This document shows positions 27,207 to 36,669 of a stretch of DNA of 64,000 nt, piece by piece; the first letter of the stretch is position 1; each line of letters begins with the position of its first letter. Source of the stretch: Larkinella rosea. GTDB lineage: Bacteria; Bacteroidota; Bacteroidia; Cytophagales; Spirosomataceae. Location of the stretch: assembly GCF_003858635.1 (NCBI RefSeq), contig NZ_RQJO01000007.1, forward strand, positions 125,941 to 189,940. Direction: 5' to 3'. The position numbers and the translations under genes are program-made. The notes beneath the pieces are model-generated. The model ran no database searches and had not been told where the DNA came from. It saw only the letters and a program-made list of their open reading frames with translations.

Positions 27207-27392
27207 TTACTTCGTATTGCATAGAGGCAAATGTATCTTGATGCTGTCATCTGTTTTGTAGATAGAAAGCCAATGTTGACCTGGCGGATAAAAAAACGCC
27301 TGCGAATTGGCTTTTTCAAAATCCACCTTACGACGAAAAACGACTGGGTAGACCCGGTTAAGCCCGAGCTTTAGGTATCTATATCCGTTCAT
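27207..27392 (-). CDS. Possible small gene (61 residues) with own promoter and terminator
   Basis: From the ATG at 27392 the frame encodes 61 residues, basic and rich in aromatic residues (GYRYLKLGLNRVYPVVFRRK, later AFFYPPGQHWLSIY). No family is recognised. A TAAATTTG element on the minus strand (27405-27412) lies 12 bases upstream of the ATG and a good terminator hairpin lies about 95 bases beyond the stop. This ordering makes a real leftward transcript plausible; whether it works as a protein or as an RNA cannot be told. Confidence 0.35.
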   Translation of the reverse strand: MNGYRYLKLGLNRVYPVVFRRKVDFEKANSQAFFYPPGQHWLSIYKTDDSIKIHLPLCNTK

Positions 27393-27404
27393 TAGAGCGG
27401 TTAA

Positions 27405-27412
27405 CAAATTTA
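27405..27412 (-). promoter_or_regulatory. Bacteroidota -7 element TAAATTTG, minus strand
   Basis: Matches TAnnTTTG on the minus strand, placed to transcribe the small gene ending at 27207. A T-rich block about 20-25 bases upstream may serve as the -33 region. It overlaps the 5' side of the divergent sugar dehydrogenase gene. Confidence 0.4.
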
Positions 27413-27419
27413 GATCCGT

Positions 27420-28649
27420 ATGCTAGGGTGGATGTCAGGTAAAAAAAAGATGCCACGAATCGTTCGAAACATACGACAGAATCTGGGCGTTTTCACTGTT
27501 CTGACTGGCGGAGCAATGCTCCTGCTGGCGACGGATCATCCGAAAAAAACGAACGCTCCAGACCGGCAGGCGGCCAATTGGAAGCTGGAAAATGCGTTTC
27601 CGAATCTGACGTTCAGCCGTCCCGTAGAATTTACACCGGTGGGCGACAACAGCAACCGGATTTGTATAGTGGAACAGGAAGGTCGGATTCTGGTTTTCGA
27701 GAATACCACCACCGCAAAAAAGGCAACGGTTTTTCTGGATGTTCGAAACAAAGTTTCTTCCGAAGGAGAAATGGGACTGCTCGGACTGGCTTTTCATCCT
27801 GACTTCCGAAACAACGGCTATTTTTATACCTACCACACCAAACGAAAACCGCTGGAAACGGTCATTACGCGGTATAAGGCTTCGACGGCGGGCGAATTGG
27901 TGGTGATTCCGTCCAGCGAAACGGTTGTTTTGCGGTTCGACCAACCCTACGACAATCACAATGGTGGAAAAATTGCCTTCGGCCCCGACGGCTATCTTTA
28001 CATCTCGACCGGCGACGGCGGAGCCTGGGGCGACCCACACGGAAATGCTCAAAACCGATCGTCCTGGCTGGGCAAGATTCTGCGCATCGACGTCAACCGA
28101 TCGGAAAAAGGGAACTACGGAATTCCGTCCGATAATCCTTTTTCCGGAAACCAGGAAGGACTTCGGGAAGAAATCTATGCCTACGGACTTCGCAATCCCT
28201 GGCGGTTTAGTTTTGACCGGAAAACCGGTCAGATGTGGGCCGGTGATGTGGGCCAAAATCAATTTGAAGAGATCGATATCATTACCAAAGGTGGCAACTA
28301 TGGCTGGCGATTGAAAGAGGCCAGCGTCTGTTATAATCCCCGAAAAGACTGCAATCCGGGTCATTTAATCGAGCCAATCCACCAATATTCGCGGGACGAG
28401 GGCGTATCAATCAGCGGGGGTGTGGTTTATCGGGGTACCCGTCATCCGGATTTGTTGGGAAAATACCTGTATGCGGATTACGTCAGCGGCAAAGTCTGGG
28501 CATTAAGCCACGAAGCCGGAAAAAAAACCGACAATCAGCTTCTATTGGCCGCTGGCGGTACCATTTCGGCTTTTGGGGAAGATGCAACCGGCGAAGTATA
28601 CCTGCTTGATCATCAAGGAACCATTCAGCGGCTGGCCAGCCAGAACTAA
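27420..28649 (+). CDS. PQQ-type glucose/sorbosone dehydrogenase family protein
   Basis: 409 residues if the first ATG (27420) is used; ATGs at 27432 and 27450 are good alternatives, the last leaving a compact signal (MPRIVRN..VFTVLTGGAMLLLA). The body is a six-bladed propeller of the GSDH family: EMGLLGLAFHPDFRNNGYFY, YDNHNGGKIAFGPDGYLYIS, TGDGGAWGDPHGNAQN, GLRNPWRFSFD and GDVGQNQFEEID are characteristic. Members oxidise soluble sugars using PQQ in the periplasm, but many bacterial homologues lack proven activity. The gene is monocistronic in an accessory area. Confidence 0.9.
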   Translation: MLGWMSGKKKMPRIVRNIRQNLGVFTVLTGGAMLLLATDHPKKTNAPDRQAANWKLENAFPNLTFSRPVEFTPVGDNSNRICIVEQEGRILVFENTTTAKKATVFLDVRNKVSSEGEMGLLGLAFHPDFRNNGYFYTYHTKRKPLETVITRYKASTAGELVVIPSSETVVLRFDQPYDNHNGGKIAFGPDGYLYISTGDGGAWGDPHGNAQNRSSWLGKILRIDVNRSEKGNYGIPSDNPFSGNQEGLREEIYAYGLRNPWRFSFDRKTGQMWAGDVGQNQFEEIDIITKGGNYGWRLKEASVCYNPRKDCNPGHLIEPIHQYSRDEGVSISGGVVYRGTRHPDLLGKYLYADYVSGKVWALSHEAGKKTDNQLLLAAGGTISAFGEDATGEVYLLDHQGTIQRLASQN

Positions 28650-28888
28650 GAAAAACCAGTTTCAAAGTCAGAAAATACCACATCTAATAATCATTTGGGA
28701 TGGAGAACCGTAAATGGCCTACCAGATTGTTACATGGTGCAAATGATAGATCATAGTTTGTGCAAACGTAATCAGGATGAAGGTATAAAACAGCACACTG
28801 AACTGTGCGGAGCAAGTATGGCCCCGGCTGTCGGTAACGATCTGCATTTTTCGCCATTGGGCATTGCTGGGCAAATGCCCCTGTTCAG
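28650..28888. other. Intergenic stretch before IS110 remnant
   Basis: No gene is supported. Short reading frames here are interrupted; part of this may be badly decayed transposase sequence. Confidence 0.4.
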
Positions 28889-29203
28889 GTAGTCGATACG
28901 ACCGGAATTGACCTGTTGCTGGCGAAAAAACCGTTGTTTACCGGAGCGAAGCACAAGCCCCCCCGCAAAAGGCTCAAATCTTTGTTCCATTTGGCAGCCA
29001 TGTCTGCGACGCGAGCCAAGGGCGAATTACAGGACTGGTACCGACGCAAAGTGGCCGAGGGAAAAGACAGCGGGGCTGCCCGCGCGGATGCTGGTTCTTA
29101 TGTTCGCAATAATGGGACTGCCCACGCGGTGATTCATCGTATCTATGCCGTGATCCGCCGGGGCGAAAAATATGACAAAAATTATGCGCTATCTCTTGCA
29201 TAA
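28889..29203 (+). pseudogene. IS110-family transposase C-terminal remnant
   Basis: The translation contains PPRKRLKSLFHLAAMSATRA, then KGELQDWYRRKVAEGKDSG and the ending IHRIYAVIRRGEKYDKNYAL. These blocks match the C-terminal end of IS110-type (Transposase_20) proteins, in which 'K.LLH.AA..A', 'GEL..YY.RKV.EGK' and 'HR.FAV...' follow each other. The normal NAVRNKL segment is replaced by an unrelated stretch (GAARADAGSYVRNNGTAHAV), suggesting compensating frameshifts. The N-terminal DEDD catalytic part is absent, so this is a dead fragment. Confidence 0.7.
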
Positions 29204-29513
29204 ACCATAGAAATCGGCTGGCACCCTTCGCCAGTTTAGTTACGCCCCCAGTTGAGTGGGACAATTACTGAAGAAAGTGAAATGGAGTCGGCAGAATCGG
29301 AGCGCCAATGCGACCACAAATTAAAGCGCGCCAGCAAAATAGCGTTGAACAATGGCGTAAAGGATGCTTATCCGAAACTGGACGACGTGTGGTTAATTGA
29401 AACGAAATGGAGATACCTTCGTTTCCGGATTTAAGTCGTCGATGGCTCCGAATGATTCAATTTTAGTTTAATTGGCACGATTTTATGGGAAGATTACACA
29501 AAATCGGGACTCA
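29204..29513. other. Intergenic region upstream of hybrid sensor gene
   Basis: 310 bases with no supported gene or RNA. A short open frame at 29252-29434 has no recognisable similarity and no start signal. Confidence 0.4.
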
Positions 29514-32500
29514 ATGCGATTCTTTTACCTCTTTTTTCTATTGCCTTTTACACTCTTTGCCCAACCGAAAGGCTGGCAGGAAATTACGATTTCTGATGGT
29601 CTGTCGCAAGGCATGATCTACGACCTTGAACAGGATCGGAAGGGATTCATTTGGGTGGCGACCAAAGATGGTCTTAACCGCTATGACGGGCATAATTTCA
29701 AGGTATTCACCCACGACCCCTATAACGATTTCAGTCTTTCGAACAACCACTGTTCGGCGCTATTGATCGACAGTCACCAGCGGCTTTGGGTGGGTACACT
29801 CAATCAGGGACTTAATCTTTTCGATGATCGGACCCAGCGGTTTTACCACATCAACATCAACGATCAGACTACTTCGAATGCGAGAAATTACGAGATACAT
29901 ACGCTGGCCGAAGATCCCGACGGCGCCATCTGGGTGGGCTTTACCAATAAGTTCTTTAAAATCAGTTTGCCACCATCACTCCGAACCAATTTCCCCAATC
30001 AAGCTGATTTTACGGGCCAAATCCAGCTTAAATCGATCAAGGCAAACGAGAAAAAGACCGGGGCGTCGTCCCTTTATTTCCATTCCCGACCGGAAGGACA
30101 AGGGTTTATGGATGTCACCTCTGGGGTTTTTTCGTTCAACTGGCAGTATCCATCGCAGGCAACCAAACTGGATTTGAACGCTTTCGATGAAAAGGCGCGG
30201 CAGAGCTTTTGGTTTGCCACGACCAACGATCACTTAAAAGGCTGGTATAAGGGGATATCGAAGACTATTACGCTACCCTCAAAAAAGCATTTAGGCCTGC
30301 AATTGTATGCCTTCGACACCAGGACCATTGCCGTTGCCACCTCTGATCATTTGTGGCTAATGTCACCCGAGCAGCTTTTCCAGCAGGATAGCCTGACTGC
30401 CCGCACGGCCTTCGTCGCTTTTCCACCGAATGTTTACAGAATTACCTGTATCCTGAAAGATAAAACTGGTACGATCTGGTTCGGTACCAGCGGCTACGGC
30501 CTGCGAAAATTCAATCCGAAAATCAAGCAATTTCATTCGTTTTTAGCCAATACATCGCTTTCAAATCTATACATTGACCGGCAGAAGCGGACCTACGTGC
30601 GCGGTGAATTTGCCTATGCGGAACTGGACCGGACCAATGACCGGTTAGTGCCTTTCCTGGACCCGAATCTACCCGAAGCCGACAGGCGGCAACGCTTCCT
30701 CATGCAGGATCGGGCTGGTTATTACTGGGTTTCCAACGTTCATTTTGAAACCCATAAAAATTATTTATTCAAATTCTCGCCGGATTGGCAACTGCTCAAA
30801 AAATACCCGCTGCCAGAAAACATCACCTTTGGGTATTTTGGAAATCAGACCATGGAGGATCAGACGGGAAATCTCTGGATCGGCGCGACCAACGGCAAAC
30901 TGCTCCGGTTTAACCCCCGGACCGAAGCGTTTCAGGTGTTCAGTTACCAATTCTTATTGCCACAGAGTGGTGCGGCAGTCGAAACCTACGCGTTGCATGT
31001 GGATCGGTCGGGGACGTTCTGGATCGGGACTCAGCAAGGGTTGGTCAAAGCCCGGCAGCCTCAGATTAATCCGGCTTTTTCCATCTATAAAAACACCAAA
31101 ACCGATCGGCAGAGCCTGAGCAACGATTTTGTTTCGAGCCTGATCGACGACCCCAACCAACCCGACCGCTATCTCTGGGTGGGAACCAAAGGAGGAGGAC
31201 TTGAGCGGCTGGACAAACAGACGGGGCTGTTCGAACACTTCACCGAAGCCCAAGGATTACCCAATATAGTGGTCTATGGTATTCTGGCCGATAACTCTAA
31301 AAGCCTCTGGCTGAGCACCAACCGGGGCCTGAGTCAGTTCAACCCCAGAACCCATCAATTCCACAACTACACCAAAGCCGACGGCTTGCAGGACGATGAA
31401 TTCAATACCGCTTCGTTCTTTAAAGCCACTTCGGGTGAATTGCTCTTTGGGGGCGTCAATGGTTTGACGGCCTTCCGGCCCAAAGAAGTAAAGAGTACGA
31501 GCCAATATAAACCATTGGCCAACATCATCGGGTTAAAAATCAACAACGAAACCATTGAGGTGGGGAGCCCGGGCGGTATTCTCTCCCAGGCCATCGAACA
31601 CACTCAAACGCTCGAACTGGCGCATGATCAGAACCTGGTCACACTCGAATTTGGGGTAATGAATTACATCAATTCGGCCAAAAACCGCTACCGGTATCGC
31701 CTGGAGGGTATCGACCGGGATTGGGTGGAAGCCGGGAATAACCGCTTCGCCAACTACGCCCAACTGCCCGATGGTAATTACCGGTTTGCGATGATGGGGT
31801 CGGCCGATGGCGAGGTCTGGAGCAAACCCGTCGAGTTACAGATCCGGGTTCATCCGCCCTTCTACCACACCTGGTGGGCTTATTTCATCTATCTTGTTAT
31901 TTTGGCAATCATTGGCTGGCAATTTTACCGGTTTCAGATGCAGCGGTTTGTCCTCCAGCAACAGGTTGTTTTTGAGCAGAAAGAAGCCAGTCGTCTGGCC
32001 GAACTGGACGCGCTAAAAACGCAGCTTTTTACCAATATTTCCCATGAATTCCGCACGCCGTTGACCCTGATTCTGGGTCCCCTCGAACAGGTGGTTCAGG
32101 AATATGCCCAGGATAACCGTTTTCCGCTCATTCAACGGAACGCCAAACGGCTACTGAGTCTGATCAACCAGGTGCTTGATCTGAATAAACTGGAAGCGGG
32201 CCAGCTCAAACCCGAAGGGCAATTCGGCGACTTGGCCTCCTTTTTTCGCACGCTGGCCAGTTCGTTCGAATCGCTGGCTGAAAGTCAGGCTATTCAATTT
32301 ACGTTTGTGCAAAATGCGTCTACCCTGTGGGCCGATTTTGACTCGGATAAAGTCGAAAAAATCGTAACGAACCTCCTGTCGAACGCCTTCAAATTTACAC
32401 CCTCCGGTCAGGTGGTTCGAATGAACGTACACTACCCGGACCAACCCGGAACTGGTGAACTGATTCTGACCATTCAGGATACAGGTATTGGAATTGCGCC

Positions 32501-33524
32501 AACGAATCTGGGGCGCATCTTTGAGCGGTTTTACCAAGTCGATGGCAACTCCAACCGGTCTTACGAAGGGAGCGGTATCGGCCTGGCTCTGGTCAGTGAA
32601 TTGATCCGGGTCCTGAACGGCACCATCGACGCCACCAGTGCCGAAGGGGTTGGTACAACGTTCACGGTGACGCTGCCGCTGATCACGAAAAATGCGGAAG
32701 TAGATCCTATCCCGACCCGGTTTCAGGCCAGCGTTGGACAGGAACGACGAAACGACCGAAGTGCCGTTTCCGAACCGAGCCTGCTCATCATCGACGACAA
32801 CGCGGATATCCGGGCGTATGTGCGTAGTATTTTTGAAACCGATTACAAGATTATTGAAGCCGTCGATGGCCATGAAGGTCTGGAAAAAGCTACGACTATC
32901 CTGCCAGACGTTGTCATCTGCGACCTAATGATGCCCCGGCTTGATGGCTTCGGTTTTTGCCGGACGCTGAAAACACAGGAAGCCACCAGCCACATTCCGG
33001 TGGTGATGTTAACCGCCCGGGCCACTGTCGAAAACCGCATCGAGGGGTTTGAACTAGGGGCCGACGACTACCTGACCAAGCCTTTCAACCAGATCGAAAT
33101 TGCGGTCAGGGTACGGAACTTAGTGCAGAAACAGACCCGGCTGCAGGCGTATTTTGGTGGCATGGCACGGGCTATTCTTCCGGGCGATGAGGCAACAAAA
33201 ACGAAGGAGGAAGCTTTTTTGCTAAAAGCCAAAGCGGTCATCGAACAACACCTGGTCGAAAGTGGGTTCGGCGTTGAACAGCTCAGCGAAGAACTGAATT
33301 TGAGCCAGCAGCAACTGGTCCGTAAACTGAAAGCATTGACCGGCCAAACCGCGGTAGAGTTTATTCGGAACCAGCGTCTGGATCACGCGGCTGATCTTCT
33401 CCATCGGGGCACTCACACCGTGTCGGAAGTAGCCTATCAGGTGGGCTTTGAGAGTTTGTCTTATTTTACCAAAGTGTTTCAGAATAAATTTGGAGTCGTC
33501 CCTTCGGCCTACCGGCAGACCTGA
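29514..33524 (+). CDS. Hybrid two-component system protein (propeller, kinase, receiver, AraC)
   Basis: 1,336 residues from the ATG at 29514, chosen because it starts directly with a signal peptide (MRFFYLFFLLPFTLFAQ); a TTG 42 bases upstream is in frame. Order: periplasmic two-component-regulator propeller repeats (e.g. GLSQGMIYDLEQDRKGFIWV, TKDGLNRYDG), Y_Y_Y domain, a transmembrane helix near 789, HisKA with NISHEFRTPL (His about 843), HATPase with NLLSNAFKF and GSGIGLALV, receiver with VICDLMMPRLDG (Asp about 1137), and a C-terminal AraC-type HTH. Such HTCS proteins sense glycans or other ligands and activate nearby uptake genes. No SusC/SusD pair is adjacent here; the next gene encodes a secreted VCBS protein. 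Confidence 0.94.
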   Translation: MRFFYLFFLLPFTLFAQPKGWQEITISDGLSQGMIYDLEQDRKGFIWVATKDGLNRYDGHNFKVFTHDPYNDFSLSNNHCSALLIDSHQRLWVGTLNQGLNLFDDRTQRFYHININDQTTSNARNYEIHTLAEDPDGAIWVGFTNKFFKISLPPSLRTNFPNQADFTGQIQLKSIKANEKKTGASSLYFHSRPEGQGFMDVTSGVFSFNWQYPSQATKLDLNAFDEKARQSFWFATTNDHLKGWYKGISKTITLPSKKHLGLQLYAFDTRTIAVATSDHLWLMSPEQLFQQDSLTARTAFVAFPPNVYRITCILKDKTGTIWFGTSGYGLRKFNPKIKQFHSFLANTSLSNLYIDRQKRTYVRGEFAYAELDRTNDRLVPFLDPNLPEADRRQRFLMQDRAGYYWVSNVHFETHKNYLFKFSPDWQLLKKYPLPENITFGYFGNQTMEDQTGNLWIGATNGKLLRFNPRTEAFQVFSYQFLLPQSGAAVETYALHVDRSGTFWIGTQQGLVKARQPQINPAFSIYKNTKTDRQSLSNDFVSSLIDDPNQPDRYLWVGTKGGGLERLDKQTGLFEHFTEAQGLPNIVVYGILADNSKSLWLSTNRGLSQFNPRTHQFHNYTKADGLQDDEFNTASFFKATSGELLFGGVNGLTAFRPKEVKSTSQYKPLANIIGLKINNETIEVGSPGGILSQAIEHTQTLELAHDQNLVTLEFGVMNYINSAKNRYRYRLEGIDRDWVEAGNNRFANYAQLPDGNYRFAMMGSADGEVWSKPVELQIRVHPPFYHTWWAYFIYLVILAIIGWQFYRFQMQRFVLQQQVVFEQKEASRLAELDALKTQLFTNISHEFRTPLTLILGPLEQVVQEYAQDNRFPLIQRNAKRLLSLINQVLDLNKLEAGQLKPEGQFGDLASFFRTLASSFESLAESQAIQFTFVQNASTLWADFDSDKVEKIVTNLLSNAFKFTPSGQVVRMNVHYPDQPGTGELILTIQDTGIGIAPTNLGRIFERFYQVDGNSNRSYEGSGIGLALVSELIRVLNGTIDATSAEGVGTTFTVTLPLITKNAEVDPIPTRFQASVGQERRNDRSAVSEPSLLIIDDNADIRAYVRSIFETDYKIIEAVDGHEGLEKATTILPDVVICDLMMPRLDGFGFCRTLKTQEATSHIPVVMLTARATVENRIEGFELGADDYLTKPFNQIEIAVRVRNLVQKQTRLQAYFGGMARAILPGDEATKTKEEAFLLKAKAVIEQHLVESGFGVEQLSEELNLSQQQLVRKLKALTGQTAVEFIRNQRLDHAADLLHRGTHTVSEVAYQVGFESLSYFTKVFQNKFGVVPSAYRQT

Positions 33525-33548
33525 GAAGCGGTCTGTAAATTCGATTAG

Positions 33549-33574
33549 AAACCCGCCCCGCAAGGGTTTTTTTT
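33549..33574 (+). terminator. Terminator after the hybrid sensor gene
   Basis: AAACCC pairs with GGGTTT across a 9-base loop and is followed by a run of T (eight in total from the arm). It separates the sensor gene from the VCBS-protein gene. Confidence 0.6.
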
Positions 33575-33706
33575 GTGCCTGAATAGGTGATTTAATGAAA
33601 ATGAGCAAAGGAATGAAGAATTTGAGTTAACGAGAATTGGGCATTTGAAATCAACTTTACCCCCGATTTACTTCCGTATTTTTTATTTTTTTTCTCACCC
33701 AACTTT

Positions 33707-36658
33707 ATGCGAAACGATTACTTTTTTCGACTTCTTGTTTTGATTCTGGTGCTATCCGGGCGAGTGCTCCCGGCCCAGAATCCCACCCTCACCGCGGTTT
33801 CGCCTACGCCCAACTCCCACAACGTGCCGCGTTATAGCCCGGTCGGAGTTACCTTCGACCAATCCCTGGCTCCTGGTTCAGCCGCGGCCCTGAAGGTGTT
33901 CAGCAACCAACGGGGTGGCCTGCGCTCCCAGGGCGGCACTCCGGCGACCGTCAATGGCAATCAATTGCAGTTTACACCAAGCAACTACGACTTTAAAGCC
34001 GGAGAGCGGGTGGATGTCACCGTAACGACGGCTGTGACGGCTACGGGAGGGGGTACACTGGCCACACCGAAAATCTTCCAGTTTGTGACGGCGACCGGCG
34101 GCCTGGGGCAGGGCAACTTTCGGCCTGGGCCAAACGTGAGCGTTTCGGGAAGCTTTCCCAATCATCCCGTGTTGGGCGACCTGGATGGAGACGGTGATCT
34201 TGATCTGATCACCGCCCAATTGTCAACCATTTCAAACCGGTCGGTAACGGTTAGCTTCAATGATGGAACAGGGGCTTTTAGCGGTTCGACCGATATTGTC
34301 GTTGGCGATTTTATCACCGATGTCGTGCTGGGTGATATTGATAGTGATGGCGATCTGGACTTTTTGACAACCAATGGATATGAGCCGATCAACAGTGTCA
34401 GTATACGACTCAATGATGGTACCGGAACTTTTACCGAAGCGCCGAGTCTGGCCCTGGGTACAAATTTATGGAGCCTGACGTTGGGTGACATCGACGGTGA
34501 TGGCGATCTGGATTTGCTCGCGATGGCATCTGAAGCCTTTGGCAACGCGACCGTATTTGTCCGCTTCAACGACGGCACTGGCACTTTCAGTGGGAGTGAC
34601 AGCTATATCACCTCATCGGCCACTTCTGATGTCGCCTTTGCCCGGGATATTACCTTATGTGATGTGGATAAAGATGGTGATCTCGATTTTCTGATGCCCA
34701 GACAGGCGTATAACGCCGTTTTTGTCTATTTCAACAACGTGAGTGGCGTTTTCAGTCCCGGCTCCCCAGTGAGTGTGGGCAACGATCCCCAGAGCATTGC
34801 TACCGGTGATTGGGACGGTGATGGCGACGTAGATCTGGCCACTGCCGACCGCCTGAGCAATTCCATTAGTATTCGAATTAATGACGGGCAAGGCGTCTTT
34901 GGCGGTGCAACGGCGCTTCCAGTGGGCGAACAACCCAACACCGTGGTGACGGGGGATATTGATGCCGACGGTGACCTCGACCTGCTTTGTTCGAATAGTA
35001 ATAGTAGGAATGTATCAGTTTACCTCAACGATGGCTCCGGTACGTTCACGCGCCCGGCTTTCAATCCATCCCCTGGTTCGCCGGGAGAGGGTATCGTGTT
35101 GGGCGATCTGGATGGTGATCTGGACCTGGACTTTATCTCGACCAGGCCGGTGTCGGTTCGTTTTAATGAGATGGTACCGGTTGCCCTGACGAATCCTGCC
35201 ATCAATTCAGGCGTCAGCCAACAGCCTTTTAACCAATCTTTTACGGCTTCCGGAGGCAATGCTCCCTACACCTTCTCGCTCATCGGGGGGACATTGCCAA
35301 CTGGCCTGACGCTGGCCAGCACCGGCGTCCTATCGGGTACGCCGACGCAAACCGGCAGCTTTACGCTCACCGTCCAGGTGACCGACAAGAACAGCTTTTC
35401 AGCGCTGGCCAGTAGCCCTTATGTACTAAGGGTGGTTCCGGCAGTATCGGGCTCGTTCGATGGATTTATTTATGGAGCTGACTGCGCCACGTTCCGTGGG
35501 TGGGCCTGGGACCGCAACAAACCGAATAATCCAGTCATCATCGATATTCTTGACGGGGTGACCGTCGTTGCGACCCTTTCTGCGGATGTTTTTCGTCAGG
35601 ATTTGCTCAGTGCCGAGAAGGGCAACGGGCGGCACGCGTTCTTCTGGCCCATTCCTGATGCGTTGAAAGAAGGTTTGCCACACAGCCTCTCGGCGCGGAT
35701 CACCGGCAATCCATTTGTTTTGAAGGATTCTCCTAAAGCCCTGATCTGCACGCCCAATTACGAACCCGAATACAACCAGTCGCCCCAACCACCGGTTCCC
35801 ACCGTGCTGATTGCTCCGTTGGTAGCCCAGGTAGGCGTACCTTTCTCGGGAACCCTGGTAGCCTTCACAGATCCTGAAGGGACCGAACTGACCTATTCCC
35901 TGAGTGGTTTGCCCGATGGACTAAGTTTGAGCATGCCGGGTCGGGTTATCAGCGGAACCCCCACGGTGGCGGGTTCCTTTGTGCTGACCTACCAGGCCAC
36001 CGACGATGATGGGGCCAGCAATAGTGTAAGTTTTGTATTGACGGTCAATTCGGGGGGGGCTACGACGGTTAGCGGGGATTTTGAAGGTTATCTGGACAAG
36101 CTCGATTGTGGAGGCATTCGGGGCTGGATCTGGGACCGTAAGAAACCCAACACCCCATTGACCGTGGAGTTCTATCTGGATGGAAGTGGGACGGTTTTAG
36201 GAAGTGCCGTTGCCAATATCTACCGGCAGGATTTGAAAGATGCCAACAAAGGCAATGGCGCCCATGCCTACAACTTTACACCACCAGGTAGTGTGGTCAA
36301 CGGCACGTTGATTCGGGCGCGGGTATTGGGCAGCACATATGACTTAAAAGGATCGCCCAAGGCGTATCAATGTACACAGGCCCGCATGTCGGCAGAAACT
36401 GGTTCGTCGATACAGGTGGCCGTGTTGGGCAATCCGGTTTCGAATCAGGTGGCGGTAGAAATTCGGGGAGCGGAAGGCCAGCCGCTCCGGTTGCAGTTGA
36501 CCGATGCCAGCGGGCGGCTGATCAGCCAGCGATTGATCGAAGTGGCCAAACCGTTCGAGCACCAGACGCTATTGGTGCCGCAACAACCAGCGGGATTGCT
36601 CTTTCTGCAGGTCAGCAGTGGATCAAAAACGGTGACGCTAAAAGTACTGAAACAGTAG
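33707..36658 (+). CDS. Secreted VCBS/Ig-repeat protein with duplicated unknown domain and T9SS type A tail
   Basis: 983 residues. After a signal peptide (LLVLILVLSGRVLPAQ) come a Big_5-like Ig domain (about 25-130), VCBS/FG-GAP repeats (about 145-490) with calcium-loop motifs such as LGDLDGDGDLDL and VTGDIDADGDLD, a putative-Ig (He_PIG) domain with GGTLPTGLTL, a first unknown domain (about 581-683), a second Ig domain with LPDGLSLSMPG, a second unknown domain (about 790-891), and a C-terminal T9SS type A sorting domain (about 905-983) ending LKVLKQ. Secreted surface or extracellular protein; the binding or enzymatic activity is unknown. It follows the hybrid sensor gene by 182 bp, so that sensor may control it. 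Confidence 0.88.
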   Translation: MRNDYFFRLLVLILVLSGRVLPAQNPTLTAVSPTPNSHNVPRYSPVGVTFDQSLAPGSAAALKVFSNQRGGLRSQGGTPATVNGNQLQFTPSNYDFKAGERVDVTVTTAVTATGGGTLATPKIFQFVTATGGLGQGNFRPGPNVSVSGSFPNHPVLGDLDGDGDLDLITAQLSTISNRSVTVSFNDGTGAFSGSTDIVVGDFITDVVLGDIDSDGDLDFLTTNGYEPINSVSIRLNDGTGTFTEAPSLALGTNLWSLTLGDIDGDGDLDLLAMASEAFGNATVFVRFNDGTGTFSGSDSYITSSATSDVAFARDITLCDVDKDGDLDFLMPRQAYNAVFVYFNNVSGVFSPGSPVSVGNDPQSIATGDWDGDGDVDLATADRLSNSISIRINDGQGVFGGATALPVGEQPNTVVTGDIDADGDLDLLCSNSNSRNVSVYLNDGSGTFTRPAFNPSPGSPGEGIVLGDLDGDLDLDFISTRPVSVRFNEMVPVALTNPAINSGVSQQPFNQSFTASGGNAPYTFSLIGGTLPTGLTLASTGVLSGTPTQTGSFTLTVQVTDKNSFSALASSPYVLRVVPAVSGSFDGFIYGADCATFRGWAWDRNKPNNPVIIDILDGVTVVATLSADVFRQDLLSAEKGNGRHAFFWPIPDALKEGLPHSLSARITGNPFVLKDSPKALICTPNYEPEYNQSPQPPVPTVLIAPLVAQVGVPFSGTLVAFTDPEGTELTYSLSGLPDGLSLSMPGRVISGTPTVAGSFVLTYQATDDDGASNSVSFVLTVNSGGATTVSGDFEGYLDKLDCGGIRGWIWDRKKPNTPLTVEFYLDGSGTVLGSAVANIYRQDLKDANKGNGAHAYNFTPPGSVVNGTLIRARVLGSTYDLKGSPKAYQCTQARMSAETGSSIQVAVLGNPVSNQVAVEIRGAEGQPLRLQLTDASGRLISQRLIEVAKPFEHQTLLVPQQPAGLLFLQVSSGSKTVTLKVLKQ

Positions 36659-36669
36659 GGATTGAGTAA

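Noticed and set aside
26986-27261. Plus-strand 91-codon frame
   Set aside because: No ATG with context, composition unlike coding sequence here, and it runs across the minus-strand terminator and small gene.
29252-29434. 60-codon plus-strand frame
   Set aside because: No similarity, no promoter or start context, and it lies in debris next to the IS110 remnant.
32151-32873. Minus-strand 240-codon frame
   Set aside because: Antisense to the kinase domain of the hybrid sensor; no start signal or motif.
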